From contig NZ_LMUS01000001.1 in the NCBI RefSeq assembly GCF_009765835.1, positions 858,198-922,197 on the forward strand: a stretch of 64,000 nt of DNA, written 5' to 3'. How positions within the stretch are numbered: the stretch's first letter is position 1; the number at the start of each line of letters is the position of its first letter. The position numbers and the translations under genes are program-made. This DNA is from Granulicella sp. L56 (GTDB lineage Bacteria; Acidobacteriota; Terriglobia; Terriglobales; Acidobacteriaceae). Below, in pieces: positions 8,029 through 16,519 of this stretch. The notes beneath the pieces were generated by a model. It was not told where the DNA came from, searched no databases, and saw nothing but the letters and a program-made list of their open reading frames with translations.

Positions 8029-8130
8029 CCTTCCAGCCTGCCCCCAAACCCAGCCGCTGCAAAGAATCAAGCTGTATACCTATAAGGAATACGCTCTAGT
8101 GTCCCGAATCTAACGTTCATTACATAACTC

Positions 8131-8172
8131 CTGTCATCCTGAGCGAGCAAAGCGAGTCGAAGGACCTGCATT
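8131..8172. repeat. Dispersed intergenic repeat (GTCATCCTGAGCGA type)
   Basis: The stretch starting GTCATCCTGAGCGAGC and ending AAGGACCTGCATTT resembles a short intergenic repeat I recognise from many bacterial genomes including Acidobacteriota. A diverged relative with a GACCGAAGCG core is at 10744-10790. It lies between the IS630 element and the 3' end of glgA. Confidence 0.45.
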
Positions 8173-8234
8173 TTCTGCAAGACGGGAGCATCTCAGCACC
8201 ATACAAATAGGCCACGAATTTCAGATTCAACACG

Positions 8235-9683
8235 CTAGCTTCGATTTTGGATGATCCGCTCATAAATCCGGAGATACTCCTGGGCCGGTTTGTCCCAGGC
8301 GAAGTCCTGCGCCATTCCGCGCTGCATCATTTTTGTCCATGCATCCTTGTCGCGAAAGACTGTCAAAGCTCGTTGCAGAGCGTCCAGCAACGCATCGGCG
8401 CTATACCCCCAGAACTTGAAGCCATTGCCTCCGCCATCCGGCTGTTCGTCGATTGTGTCTTCGAGTCCACCCGTGGCGCGGACGACAGGAACCGTGCCGT
8501 ACTTCAGGCTATAAATCTGGTTCAGCCCGCAAGGCTCGTAGCGCGAAGGCATCAGGAACATGTCTGAACCCGCCTCCACTTTGTGAGCGATGACATTGTC
8601 GTACTTCACCTGCACCCGCACCTTGGAAGGGTAGCGCTCTGCCATCTCAGTCAGCAGACGCTCGTAATACTCTTCGCCGTTGCCAAGCATCACCAGAACC
8701 ATATCTTCCTCTACTAGCTTGTCCATGATTTCGACGATAAAGTCGAAGCCTTTCTGCGTAGCAAAGCGCGAGACCACTCCAATCACGGCAGTCTCATCTC
8801 CTACGTCCCGCAGTCCAAAGGCATGGAGCAGGTCACGCCTGCACTCTTTCTTCCCTGCCAGATCGTCGGCAGTGTAGTGACCAGCGATGTTCGGATCGAT
8901 AGCAGGGTCCCACTCTTCATAGTCGACTCCGTTGAGAATGCCAAAGAGATCGCCACTCCGTTGCTGTAAAACACCCTCCAGTCCGTTGCCGAACTCCGGC
9001 GTCTTAATCTCTTCCGCATACGTGCGGCTGACTGTCGTCACGGCGTCAGAATAAACGATGCCACCTTTTAGAAAATTGACCTTGTCGTCCTGCTCAAGCT
9101 TTTCGAAGGTGAACATATCCCACGGCAGCAGCAGCGTCTCCATCGTCCGCGGCGGAAACCAACCCTGATAGCCCGCATTATGAATGGTCAGCAATGCGGG
9201 AACATGCCGCAGCACCGGATCGAAATAATAGGTCGAGCGCAGCAGCACCGCCAGCATCGCCGTCTGCCAGTCGTGCACATGGAAGACGTCCGGGATGCCC
9301 AACACCTTCGATGCCTCGATCACAGCGCGGCTCAAAAGTCCAAACCGCTCGGCATTATCTGGATAGTCGCCCGAGGGAGTCGAATAAAAACTCTCGCGAT
9401 CGAAAAACTCCGGGCAGTCGACAAAGTACATCTGCACGCCCTCCGTCACTCCCCCATCGAGAACGCGGACAAAGCGGTTGTACGACGGATACGGAATGGT
9501 CACGCTGTGCAGAACCACCGCAGCGCGCGGCACGGCCTTCGCCACCTGCCGGTAGTACGGAATAAACACGCTGACTTTGTGGCCCAGCTTCACCAGGGTA
9601 CGTGGCAACGCGCTCACCACGTCTGCAAGTCCGCCAGTCTTCGCCCAGGGAGCGCACTCCGATGCTGCAAATACGATATGCAT
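8235..9683 (-). CDS. glgA: Glycogen synthase (ADP-glucose)
   Basis: A 482-residue GT5 glycosyltransferase that adds glucose from ADP-glucose to the growing alpha-1,4-glucan in the cytoplasm. The N-terminal ADP-glucose-binding signature KTGGLADVV is at residues 15-23, and the second Rossmann domain carries PSRYEPCGLNQIYSLKYGTVPVVRATGGLEDT, typical of bacterial GlgA. Length matches the family (~475-490). It is divergent from rsmA across 74 bp, so both promoters lie in that gap. No other glg gene is nearby. Confidence 0.96.
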   Translation of the reverse strand: MHIVFAASECAPWAKTGGLADVVSALPRTLVKLGHKVSVFIPYYRQVAKAVPRAAVVLHSVTIPYPSYNRFVRVLDGGVTEGVQMYFVDCPEFFDRESFYSTPSGDYPDNAERFGLLSRAVIEASKVLGIPDVFHVHDWQTAMLAVLLRSTYYFDPVLRHVPALLTIHNAGYQGWFPPRTMETLLLPWDMFTFEKLEQDDKVNFLKGGIVYSDAVTTVSRTYAEEIKTPEFGNGLEGVLQQRSGDLFGILNGVDYEEWDPAIDPNIAGHYTADDLAGKKECRRDLLHAFGLRDVGDETAVIGVVSRFATQKGFDFIVEIMDKLVEEDMVLVMLGNGEEYYERLLTEMAERYPSKVRVQVKYDNVIAHKVEAGSDMFLMPSRYEPCGLNQIYSLKYGTVPVVRATGGLEDTIDEQPDGGGNGFKFWGYSADALLDALQRALTVFRDKDAWTKMMQRGMAQDFAWDKPAQEYLRIYERIIQNRS

Positions 9684-9757
9684 TCAGTCTTCCTTTATCT
9701 TCGCCGCCAAACCGTTAGTCTATACAAAGACCGGCGTGGTCAGACACTCTTCCTTGG

Positions 9758-10567
9758 ATGCACATGAAACGTAAACCAAAATTCGGCCAGAATTTCCTCA
9801 TCGACGACACCGCCCGCCATGCTATCGTCGATGCCCTCGGCGATCTCCGCAACCGCACGGTCATCGAAATCGGCCCCGGCCACGGCTCCATCACCGAGAT
9901 CCTCGCGGACCGCTGCCACCGTCTCATCGCGCTCGAGCTGGACCCTGCTCTCGCTGCCGAATTGACCTTCCGCTTCCGCAATCAGCCACAGGTGCAGATC
10001 ATCCAGGTCGATGTCCTCAAAGCCGACCTCCGCGCTCTCCTCCCCGAAGGCGAGACGGCGGACGTCATCGGAAACCTGCCCTACTACATCACCTCCGACA
10101 TCCTGTTGAAGCTCTTCGCCGCGGGCAGCGCGGGCATCATCGCCCGAGCCGTTGTCATGATGCAGCGAGAGGTCGCCGACCGCGTCTCCGCCGCACCGGG
10201 AGTCCGGGACTACGGCCTGCTCTCCGCCACGGCGCAGATGAACGCGCAGGTAGAACACCTCTTCACGCTGCCGCCCTCAGCCTTCTCGCCGCCGCCCGAC
10301 GTCTACTCCACGGTGCTGCGCCTTCACTTCGCGCCGCGTTTTGCCGAGTTGGGTGTCGATGCTCCGGGCTTCGATGCCTTCCTGAAGCAGACCTTCGCGC
10401 AGAAGCGCAAGACGCTGCAGAACAATCTCCGTGCCGCCGGATACTCTACCGAACAGCTCGCCACAGCATGGCCAGCCAGTATTCCTCCGCTGTCACGCGC
10501 AGAGGCGCTGCCGCTGGAGTCACTGGCCCAGCTCTATAAGACGCTGTCACAGATGAAAACTCACTAG
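9758..10567 (+). CDS. rsmA: 16S rRNA (adenine1518/1519-N6) dimethyltransferase
   Basis: A 269-residue KsgA/RsmA methyltransferase that dimethylates two adjacent adenines in the 3' hairpin of 16S rRNA late in small-subunit assembly. The order is KFGQNFLID (residues 8-16), the SAM-binding motif IEIGPGHGSIT (~37-47), the ribose-binding acidic residue in ALELD, and catalytic NLPYYITSDIL (~106-116). The C-terminal helical domain includes AQKRKTLQNNL, diagnostic for this family. ATG 9758 gives MHMKRKPKFG; the second ATG at 9764 is possible. Confidence 0.96.
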   Translation: MHMKRKPKFGQNFLIDDTARHAIVDALGDLRNRTVIEIGPGHGSITEILADRCHRLIALELDPALAAELTFRFRNQPQVQIIQVDVLKADLRALLPEGETADVIGNLPYYITSDILLKLFAAGSAGIIARAVVMMQREVADRVSAAPGVRDYGLLSATAQMNAQVEHLFTLPPSAFSPPPDVYSTVLRLHFAPRFAELGVDAPGFDAFLKQTFAQKRKTLQNNLRAAGYSTEQLATAWPASIPPLSRAEALPLESLAQLYKTLSQMKTH

Positions 10568-10600
10568 GCTGTATCTGATCAATCCGTATTTGCTTCTGGG

Positions 10601-10668
10601 TACCCCAAGGCTTCAGCCTTGGGTCTCTCAAAGTCACCCAAAAAGCGGGGCTTCAGCCCCCTGGGGTA
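10601..10668. repeat. Palindromic intergenic repeat with two CTTCAG hairpins
   Basis: Two nested hairpins share the same core: CCCAAGG-CTTCAG-CCTTGGG (10604-10623) and GGGGC-TTCA-GCCCC (10647-10660). They are enclosed by outer arms TACCCC (10601-10606) and GGGGTA (10663-10668). A shorter relative with CTTCA between CATGGGG and CCCCATG lies at 35040-35058. This kind of repeat is common between genes in Acidobacteriota; it may also act as terminator for rsmA. Confidence 0.6.
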
Positions 10669-10743
10669 TGTCTTCTTTACGGCAGCATCAGCAGCCAATG
10701 GATTCGTCAGACACTGTCTAGTCCCACCCCACCCCAACCGCAC

Positions 10744-10790
10744 GTCATCTCGACCGAAGCGAAGCAAAGTGGAGAGACCCCTGTATTTCG
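10744..10790. repeat. Dispersed intergenic repeat (GACCGAAGCG type)
   Basis: Begins GTCATCTCGACCGAAGCG and ends CCCCTGTATTTCG. It is a diverged relative of the 8131-8172 repeat (same GTCATC start and a similar ending with TTTC). It lies between rsmA and the 3' end of the FecR gene. Confidence 0.45.
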
Positions 10791-10850
10791 CCCTTCTTCT
10801 TGTCGTTGCCTGATCTTCTGACAGCTTTAAACAGGTTCCTTGCAGCCCCG

Positions 10851-12458
10851 CTATTTATGCGAAGCTGCCGGAGCACTCGGTGCCGAATGCGAAGCCGGAG
10901 CAGGTGACGGAGAAGAATAGTGCGGCTGCTGAGGCGGTGGAGCGTAATGAGGCTGAGGAGCATAGTGCGGCTGCGAAGGCTGCGTGTACCGAGGCTGCTG
11001 CGGCTGGACATAATGCGGCTCTGCCGGACGCCCCTGCTGCTGCGGTGTCCCCTGCCTCATCTCCTGCTGCGGGCGAACCGAGCGCTGCTCTCCCGACGGC
11101 TGAGGCCGCTGTATTTCTCCCGGTCTCATTCCCATCGCTGGGGTTCCCCTCTCAGGCGCAGCGCCGTTGCCCGACCCAGAGCGAACACTCGCTCCGTTCA
11201 CCGGAAAGTCTCGCCGTAACGATGCGCCAACCGGACGCGTTGTTCCTCTGAAAGCTGCCGAAGCACCTTGAACCGGACGTATCGGCTCCACCATACGTCC
11301 TGCAATGGTCCGCATCCCCTGTACCGGACGCACATGCACCGGGTTCTCGATCGGGTGGCCCACATGGATCGGGTGCGCTCTGCCCGGAGCATGCACCGGT
11401 ATAGACCGGATGCGATAGTTTCGCGGGAAGTTCACGATGTTGATCGCATAGCCTCCGCCGCCGAAGCCCCAGCCGCCAAAGCCGCCGCAACCGATTCCCG
11501 GCTGCCATCCCCATCCAAAATCATCCCAGTACGACCAATTGCCGCAGCGATACGGCGTCCATCCCCAGTCATAGCCAGAAGCCCACACATAGCCGCTGCC
11601 CGGATACCACACCCAACTCCCGTAGCCATAAGGGTCAAAGCTGGCGTCCATCGCTACATTCGGCTGCCATACCTCGCCCTGACCGGGAACGTTGTACCAA
11701 CTTCCATTCGCATCCAGATCGGACCAGCCATAGCCAGCCTCGCCCGCATAGCCGCCGCGCACATCGGTCTGGTCCGCCGTTTCACTCGCTGCGGCGGTGT
11801 CGCGGTCATCGTTCCACTTGTCCCAAGAGCTTGGCGAAATCTGTTGCGTCAACTGGTAGCGTCCAGCGTCGGCGGCATCTCCGGTCAAGGTCTCACCTGA
11901 GTTCAGATTCGTCTTATAGCCTTCTCCACTCGCCGAACCACCGTCCACCTGCGCCGTTCCGTCCAGCACCGATACCACCGCCGGCGGTTTATCCATGTCG
12001 ATGCGAACCGTCGCGTCCGCGACCGGCGAAATCTGTACTCCACCCGCGTTGATGCTGTAGGCGAATTTCTGCGCTGCGCGCAGTTCGGCGTACATCAGCC
12101 CATTCGCCAAGGTAAGGCCGGTGGTCAGATTACCGTTCGCATCCGCGGTCAGCGTCGTCAGTTCCAGCGAGGTATTCGGCGTCAGGCGCACCACGCTGCC
12201 GTCTTCGAACTCGATCTCGGCCTGCCCATCCTGGCCCGTCGATACCCTTACGCCTTGCGGCAGCGGCATATTGACCTGTGCCGGATCGCTGCCCGTGTTG
12301 TCGATATGGTCGATATTGACGGTGCCCTGCAGGAAGCTCAGCCTGGCCGCGCGGACCTGAGGATTGTCCGCTCGGGCCTCTGCCATACCTCCCGCAAACA
12401 GCAGGCAGAACGCCGCCACCATTACCACCCAGCCCATGTACCGTCTACGCTTGTCCAT
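10851..12458 (-). CDS. Secreted FecR-domain protein with Trp-rich repeats
   Basis: A 535-residue exported protein. It has a signal peptide (residues 1-30, ending AEARA), then a FecR-like beta domain (~35-175; VSTGQDGQAEIEFEDGSVVRLTPNTSL is characteristic), a linker, and a Trp/Tyr/Gly-rich block (~240-330) of repeated YG.W..P / WQP units. The tail is a Pro/Gln/His-rich low-complexity region (~400-535). FecR domains occur in sigma-factor regulators, but in this architecture (no sigma gene next door, no membrane helix after the FecR domain) it is more likely a surface or periplasmic structural protein. Good ribosome-binding site GGAGG upstream of ATG 12458. Function unknown. Confidence 0.75.
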   Translation of the reverse strand: MDKRRRYMGWVVMVAAFCLLFAGGMAEARADNPQVRAARLSFLQGTVNIDHIDNTGSDPAQVNMPLPQGVRVSTGQDGQAEIEFEDGSVVRLTPNTSLELTTLTADANGNLTTGLTLANGLMYAELRAAQKFAYSINAGGVQISPVADATVRIDMDKPPAVVSVLDGTAQVDGGSASGEGYKTNLNSGETLTGDAADAGRYQLTQQISPSSWDKWNDDRDTAAASETADQTDVRGGYAGEAGYGWSDLDANGSWYNVPGQGEVWQPNVAMDASFDPYGYGSWVWYPGSGYVWASGYDWGWTPYRCGNWSYWDDFGWGWQPGIGCGGFGGWGFGGGGYAINIVNFPRNYRIRSIPVHAPGRAHPIHVGHPIENPVHVRPVQGMRTIAGRMVEPIRPVQGASAAFRGTTRPVGASLRRDFPVNGASVRSGSGNGAAPERGTPAMGMRPGEIQRPQPSGEQRSVRPQQEMRQGTPQQQGRPAEPHYVQPQQPRYTQPSQPHYAPQPHYAPPPQQPHYSSPSPAPASHSAPSAPAASHK

Positions 12459-12515
12459 GACAACCTCCAGACAACCTTCAGCCTAAGGTTAGACATTCTT
12501 TCTTAACCCAAAGCT

Positions 12516-13229
12516 TCATATCTTGTTGCTTTCAGCCTGCTCCAGCAATTTGGTTGCCTGTGACCGAACCCGCTGCATCACTGCCCCATCCCCGGCAATC
12601 GAGGTCAGTACCGGTGCAATCGTCCCTAACTCTAACGCATGTCCCATCTTGACCGCCTGCACCAGTCCGTTCATCTCCTCATCCAACCCCAGCCGGTCGT
12701 AGCGATGCAGAAACTCCAGCCTGCGCCCCTCGTCCAGAGTGAAAGCGATAAAAAGAAAGGTGTCTGTCAGCCCACTTACTTCTTTGTTATCGGAGTAGTT
12801 GTAGGTGCACGATCCTGCGCCATCCGCTCCCGCATAACTCAACGTCTTCTTGCCTGTGTTCGCAATATTCTTCGCCTTCGCCTCGCAAGCCATATCAAAA
12901 TGGGATAGGTCCCGTGCGGCTTTGAAGATCTTCTCAACCGTCGGCGCGGTCAGCTTCAGTGGGCGGTCAATGTGCTTCGGCGAGGCATACTGCACCGCCC
13001 CCCTGTCCGCAGGGCTTTCCGCCTCATCCGCCTGATAGCTGCCGGTCCCATCCTCATTGACCAGAAGCGTAAAGCGCGGCACGGGCAGCCCCACTCGCTC
13101 AAACTGAAAGCTGACCTCGGCTGGCTTTGCAGCGACCGCGACCTCCGTCCCAGTCGATTGAGCGGCAAGGGCAAGCCCGGAAGAGATCGCCAGCCCAACC
13201 CCGACGATCGCCCGTATGGCAAGCCTCAT
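12516..13229 (-). CDS. Secreted protein of unknown function downstream of ruvC
   Basis: A 237-residue protein with a signal peptide (residues 1-22, cleavage after LALAA). The mature part is mixed alpha/beta with two cysteines (CEAKAKN and GSCTYNY) that could form a disulfide, and a helical C-terminal third. I recognise no family. Its ATG overlaps the stop of ruvC by four bases (ATGA), so it is translationally coupled to ruvC even though an exported protein has no evident link to Holliday junction resolution. Confidence 0.65.
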   Translation of the reverse strand: MRLAIRAIVGVGLAISSGLALAAQSTGTEVAVAAKPAEVSFQFERVGLPVPRFTLLVNEDGTGSYQADEAESPADRGAVQYASPKHIDRPLKLTAPTVEKIFKAARDLSHFDMACEAKAKNIANTGKKTLSYAGADGAGSCTYNYSDNKEVSGLTDTFLFIAFTLDEGRRLEFLHRYDRLGLDEEMNGLVQAVKMGHALELGTIAPVLTSIAGDGAVMQRVRSQATKLLEQAESNKI

Positions 13230-13735
13230 CGACGCACTCCCTGCAGCAGCAGCGTCTGTGCCGTATGGATGTGACAGATCGCAATCGCCAGCGCGTCGGC
13301 AGCATCCGCAGAATCGAGCTCGTAGTCGATCTCAAGCAGCCGTTTCACCATGAACTGCACCTGCTCTTTCGCCGCCAGCCCATAGCCGACGACGGAGCTT
13401 TTAATCGACAGCGGAGCGTACTCGGCCACCGGAAGACCGCAGGTCGCGGCGGCCAGCATGGCCACTCCCCTCACCTGCCCCAGCTTCAGCGCCGACTTCG
13501 CATTAGCGGAGAAGAACACCTCTTCGATGGCGACGATCTCAGGTTGATGTAGAGCTATCAGCCCTGTCAGTTCGCTATAGACCTGCGCCAGCCGTAGCGG
13601 GGTCTTCTCTTTCTTGTTCAGCCGAATGGTTCCAGCGGCAAGGTGAACCAACCTGGGCATCCGAGCGTCGCAGTCCACCTCTACCACGCCATAGCCGGTA
13701 AACTGCGTGCCGCAATCGATCCCAAACACCCGCAT
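13226..13735 (-). CDS. ruvC: Holliday junction resolvase RuvC
   Basis: A 169-residue RNase H-fold endonuclease that cuts Holliday junctions in recombination repair. Visible acidic catalytic residues: Asp7 in FGIDCGTQFTGYG, Glu in VAIEEVFF (~67), and the C-terminal acidic pair in DAADALAIAICH (~142-149). Length is normal. The unusual Cys in IDCGT replaces the more common Pro. ruvA and ruvB are not in the window. The start is coupled to nothing upstream; 13736-13964 must contain the promoter and includes a striking repeat array (13860-13920). Confidence 0.95.
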   Translation of the reverse strand: MRVFGIDCGTQFTGYGVVEVDCDARMPRLVHLAAGTIRLNKKEKTPLRLAQVYSELTGLIALHQPEIVAIEEVFFSANAKSALKLGQVRGVAMLAAATCGLPVAEYAPLSIKSSVVGYGLAAKEQVQFMVKRLLEIDYELDSADAADALAIAICHIHTAQTLLLQGVRR

Positions 13736-13859
13736 GGGCGAAGTTTACTGCATTTTCACTTACCCGCCAGCTATCGAGGTTGAGTCGATGACTGTCGCCC
13801 CACGCCTGATGCCCGCGAAAGATTTCATCAACCAAGCCAGCAATTGGGCAGGCATCCTT

Positions 13860-13920
13860 TATTTAGTTAAGTACTAAACTATTTAGTCACTCAACTATTT
13901 AGTGTTTCAACTATTCAAGT
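13860..13920. promoter_or_regulatory. TTTAGT/ACTAAA repeat array, candidate operator
   Basis: An AT-rich island in GC-rich surroundings. It contains an inverted repeat TTTAGT-N5-ACTAAA (13862-13878), followed by two 16-bp direct units TATTTAGTNNNTCAAC (13880-13895 and 13896-13911) and a partial third (13912-13920). The layout suggests cooperative binding of a dimeric regulator, such as the MarR type, 125 bp upstream of the ruvC start. No neighbouring regulator gene identifies the binder. Confidence 0.4.
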
Positions 13921-13964
13921 CTGAACTTCCTGCTTCCGACAGGAATGATCCAATAGGCCGAACG

Positions 13965-14735
13965 TTATCGAGAGATTCCCTCGAGAGGCGAGCTGGCTGT
14001 GGCGTATAGTTTGCGCGGCATTCGACCGGAGAGGAACGCCTGCCTCCCTGCCAGCACTGCGTGCTGCATTGCCTCCGCCATCAACAAAGGGTCTTTTGCC
14101 TGGGCGATGGCCGTATTCATCAGCACGCCGTCAAAGCCCAACTCCATGGCTACCGTGGCGTCCGATGCCGTGCCGACACCGGCGTCGACTATCAGAGGAA
14201 CCTCGGTGATGAGCTCGCGGAGGATGCGCAGGTTGGCCGTATTTTGCAACCCGAGACCGCTGCCGATGGGCGCGCCGAGAGGCATCACTGCGGCTGCACC
14301 GGCATCGATCAAACGTTTAGCAAAGACAATATCATCAGAAGTATAGGGGAGAACTGTAAAGCCTTCCTTCACCAAAACGCGGGTTGCGTCGAGCGTCGCC
14401 TGAATGTCGGGATAGAGGGTCTGCTGGTCGCCGATGACCTCGATCTTGACCCAGTCGGAGAGTCCGACCTCGCGGCCTAGACGCGCGGCGCGGATGGCCT
14501 CGTCGGCGGTGTAGCAACCGGCGGTGTTAGGCAGAAGGAAATAGCGTTGCGGATCGATGAAGTCCAGCAGCGACTCGCTGGAGCGATCGAGGTTGACGCG
14601 ACGCACCGCGACCGTCACCATCTCGGCGCCTGAAGCCTCGATGGCTGCCTGCGTCTCCGGGCCATCCTTGTATTTTCCGGTACCGACGATAAGACGAGAC
14701 TGAAAGGCTCTGCCAGCGATGACGAGGGGGTTCAT
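13965..14735 (-). CDS. thiG: Thiazole synthase
   Basis: A 256-residue TIM-barrel enzyme that builds the thiazole phosphate of thiamine from deoxyxylulose-5-phosphate, dehydroglycine/iminoglycine and ThiS thiocarboxylate. The Schiff-base lysine is Lys97 in [15 protein letters not shown] and [11 protein letters not shown] form the phosphate-binding loops. Length is normal. No thiS, thiH/thiO or other thiamine gene is adjacent, and I saw no TPP riboswitch core in the 244 bp upstream, so it is an isolated thi gene here. Confidence 0.95.
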   Translation of the reverse strand: MNPLVIAGRAFQSRLIVGTGKYKDGPETQAAIEASGAEMVTVAVRRVNLDRSSESLLDFIDPQRYFLLPNTAGCYTADEAIRAARLGREVGLSDWVKIEVIGDQQTLYPDIQATLDATRVLVKEGFTVLPYTSDDIVFAKRLIDAGAAAVMPLGAPIGSGLGLQNTANLRILRELITEVPLIVDAGVGTASDATVAMELGFDGVLMNTAIAQAKDPLLMAEAMQHAVLAGRQAFLSGRMPRKLYATASSPLEGISR

Positions 14736-14979
14736 ATGTCTATTCTAAAGCCGCGCTGCGAAGGAGAGGCAAGCGTTCGAGATAATCCCTTTTTGGTCAG
14801 ATAGATAACTTATGGCGCTATCGATGACCTTCCTGTGTGGTTCGCAGATGATTTGGCGGTATCTTTCTGGGGGGCATAAAAACCGGTCAATGAAATAAGA
14901 TTGCAACGACTTCGGCTAAGACGTGCATCCGCCCGCAGATTTCTAAAATAATCAGTCACAGGAAGGGATAAGGTCGGCA

Positions 14980-16290
14980 TTGAATTTACCGCCTGTAGTC
15001 CTCAGTACATCTGATTCGGCCTTAAATCGTGCGATCTCGCGAACTATCAGACGGCTGGCACCGTGCCTGATGCTTATGTACGTCGTCTCATTTCTCGACC
15101 GCTCGAATATCGGTTTTGCAAAACAGGCGCTGGAGAAATCGGAAGGCATCTCAGAAAGTGTCTACGCATTAGGCGCGGGTCTGTTCTTCATCAGCTATTC
15201 GTTATGCGGATTTCCCAGCAACCTGATCCTTCATAAGGTGGGGGCGAAAAGGTGGCTTGCTCTCCTGATGGTGGGCTGGGGAATCGTGTCGATGGCCACC
15301 ATGTTCGTGAGCGGCGCTACTTCGTTTTACCTGTTACGGCTGTTGCTCGGAGTGTTGGAAGCAGGGTTTTTTCCCGGCGCAATTCTCTACCTGACCTATT
15401 GGTTCCCCAACAAGGTTCGTGGGCGCGTTCTTGGACTGTTCTACCTGGGTGTTCCGCTTGCGCTCATAGTGGGCGGACCGCTCTCGGGTCTGCTGCTTGA
15501 GATGCGCCCGCTGTTCGGGCTTCAAAGCTGGCAGTGGATGTTTCTGGTGGAAGGCTTCATGGCAGTCGTTCTCGGGCTGGCTGCATTTTGGTATCTGGAT
15601 AACAGGCCGTCGAATGCCTCATGGCTGCCAGTTGAGGAGAAACAAGCGCTGGCGGATGCATTGGCGCTCGAGGAAGAGGAGCGGCGCTCCGCCGGGCCTG
15701 CGAAGCTTCTCCCCATGTTCCGCGATCTTCGAGTTATGCAATTCCTGCTGATCTATACGCTCATTCAGACCAGTACCTACGGGGCAATTTTCTATATTCC
15801 TGCGGAGATCTCGGCCCTTCTGCATAAGCCCGTGGGGATTGAAGTCGGCCTGGTTTCGGCCATACCCTGGATCTGCACGCTGGCCGCGGTCTATCTCCTG
15901 CCGCGAGCTGCCGATAGGTTCCACAAGCATCGTCAGTTCGCATCGCTGACCATGCTGATTGCGGGGTGCGCAAGTTTTGCATTTCCCACTGCCGGGCCGC
16001 GCATAGGACTTGTCACACTTTCGCTTGCGGTGGCTGGCTTTATTGCCGTGCAACCGCTTTTCTGGATGTTTCCAACGGAACATCTGGCCGACCGCGCAGC
16101 GGCAGGCGGTATCGCACTGATAGGAATGGGCAATCTGGGCGGATTTCTTGCACCCAACCTGAAAATTTGGGCCGATGAGTATTTTGTCTCACAACATGCA
16201 GGCTTGTATCTTCTGGCCGGACTTACGATTTTAAACGCGGGTTTGATCGCACTAGGGAAAAATCGCCGCACAGCTAAAAGCGCAATGTGA
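14980..16290 (+). CDS. MFS transporter, anion:cation symporter (ACS) type
   Basis: A 436-residue, 12-helix major facilitator. The order FLDRSNIGFAKQAL (TM1 end), GLFFISYSLCGFPSNLILHKVGAKRW (TM2/loop) and RLLLGVLEAGFFPGAILYLTYWFP (TM4) is diagnostic of the ACS subfamily, which imports organic anions such as tartrate, galactonate, glucarate or phthalate with protons. The substrate cannot be told from sequence alone and no catabolic genes lie next to it. Start TTG 14980 is chosen because the first internal ATG would remove the cytoplasmic N-terminus; GGAAGGGATAAGG lies just upstream. Divergent from thiG. Confidence 0.85.
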   Translation: MNLPPVVLSTSDSALNRAISRTIRRLAPCLMLMYVVSFLDRSNIGFAKQALEKSEGISESVYALGAGLFFISYSLCGFPSNLILHKVGAKRWLALLMVGWGIVSMATMFVSGATSFYLLRLLLGVLEAGFFPGAILYLTYWFPNKVRGRVLGLFYLGVPLALIVGGPLSGLLLEMRPLFGLQSWQWMFLVEGFMAVVLGLAAFWYLDNRPSNASWLPVEEKQALADALALEEEERRSAGPAKLLPMFRDLRVMQFLLIYTLIQTSTYGAIFYIPAEISALLHKPVGIEVGLVSAIPWICTLAAVYLLPRAADRFHKHRQFASLTMLIAGCASFAFPTAGPRIGLVTLSLAVAGFIAVQPLFWMFPTEHLADRAAAGGIALIGMGNLGGFLAPNLKIWADEYFVSQHAGLYLLAGLTILNAGLIALGKNRRTAKSAM

Positions 16291-16324
16291 AACTGTCATT
16301 GGCTACGCTACGGTTCAAATGACA

Positions 16325-16362
16325 AAACGGCCCGCGCTCGAAAGAGGAGCAGCAGGCCGTTT
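16325..16362 (-). terminator. Hairpin between MFS gene and candidate peptide gene
   Basis: AAACGGCC (16325-16332) pairs with GGCCGTTT (16355-16362), with an inner GCTC/GAGC stem. On the minus strand the stem is followed by TTTTGTCATTT, a plausible rho-independent end for a minus transcript covering the 17-residue frame at 16466-16519. On the plus strand it may also end the MFS mRNA, but the T-tract is poor in that direction. Confidence 0.5.
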
Positions 16363-16465
16363 GGGTGATCTGTTGAGATTGACTTGAGGCGTCCACTTAC
16401 TCGGACATTGGGCCTCGGCGGAACTGCTGGTTACTGCAAACGCCAGGACTAGAGCAAAGGACGCT

Positions 16466-16519
16466 CTAAGCCTCAGTCACCTCACGTACGTTGATGCAAC
16501 TATTACTGTCAATTTTCAT
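16466..16519 (-). CDS. Candidate 17-residue peptide gene
   Basis: A very short frame (MKIDSNSCINVREVTEA) with a strong Shine-Dalgarno AGGAGG at 16532-16537, inside GGAAAGGAGG, 12 bases before ATG. About 100 nt after its stop codon a hairpin with a T-rich 3' side (16325-16362) could end the transcript. No gene of ordinary length fits between the MFS gene and the DUF3185-like gene, so this 375-bp interval may encode a small peptide or a small RNA on the minus strand. The peptide has no membrane segment. I recognise no family; a chance Shine-Dalgarno match cannot be excluded. Confidence 0.35.
   Translation of the reverse strand: MKIDSNSCINVREVTEA

Larger units (their letters stand above)
7068..8096 (-). 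mobile_element. IS630-family insertion sequence
   Basis: A 1029-bp element with perfect 12-bp inverted ends (7068-7079 and 8085-8096), flanked on both sides by TA (7066-7067 and 8097-8098), the target duplicated by IS630/Tc1 elements. The flanks extend the symmetry to CTAG. It carries two overlapping minus-strand frames joined by a -1 frameshift. The matched ends and intact frames suggest a recent insertion about 90 bp upstream of the tRNA-Leu gene. Confidence 0.92.

Noticed and set aside
13575..13835. Minus-strand frame overlapping the ruvC 5' end (86 aa)
   Set aside because: Out-of-frame reading of ruvC plus leader; no Shine-Dalgarno and no family.
13736..14979. TPP riboswitch near thiG
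   Set aside because: I looked for the CTGAGA and ACCTGA-type conserved cores on both strands upstream of thiG and did not see a matching pair.
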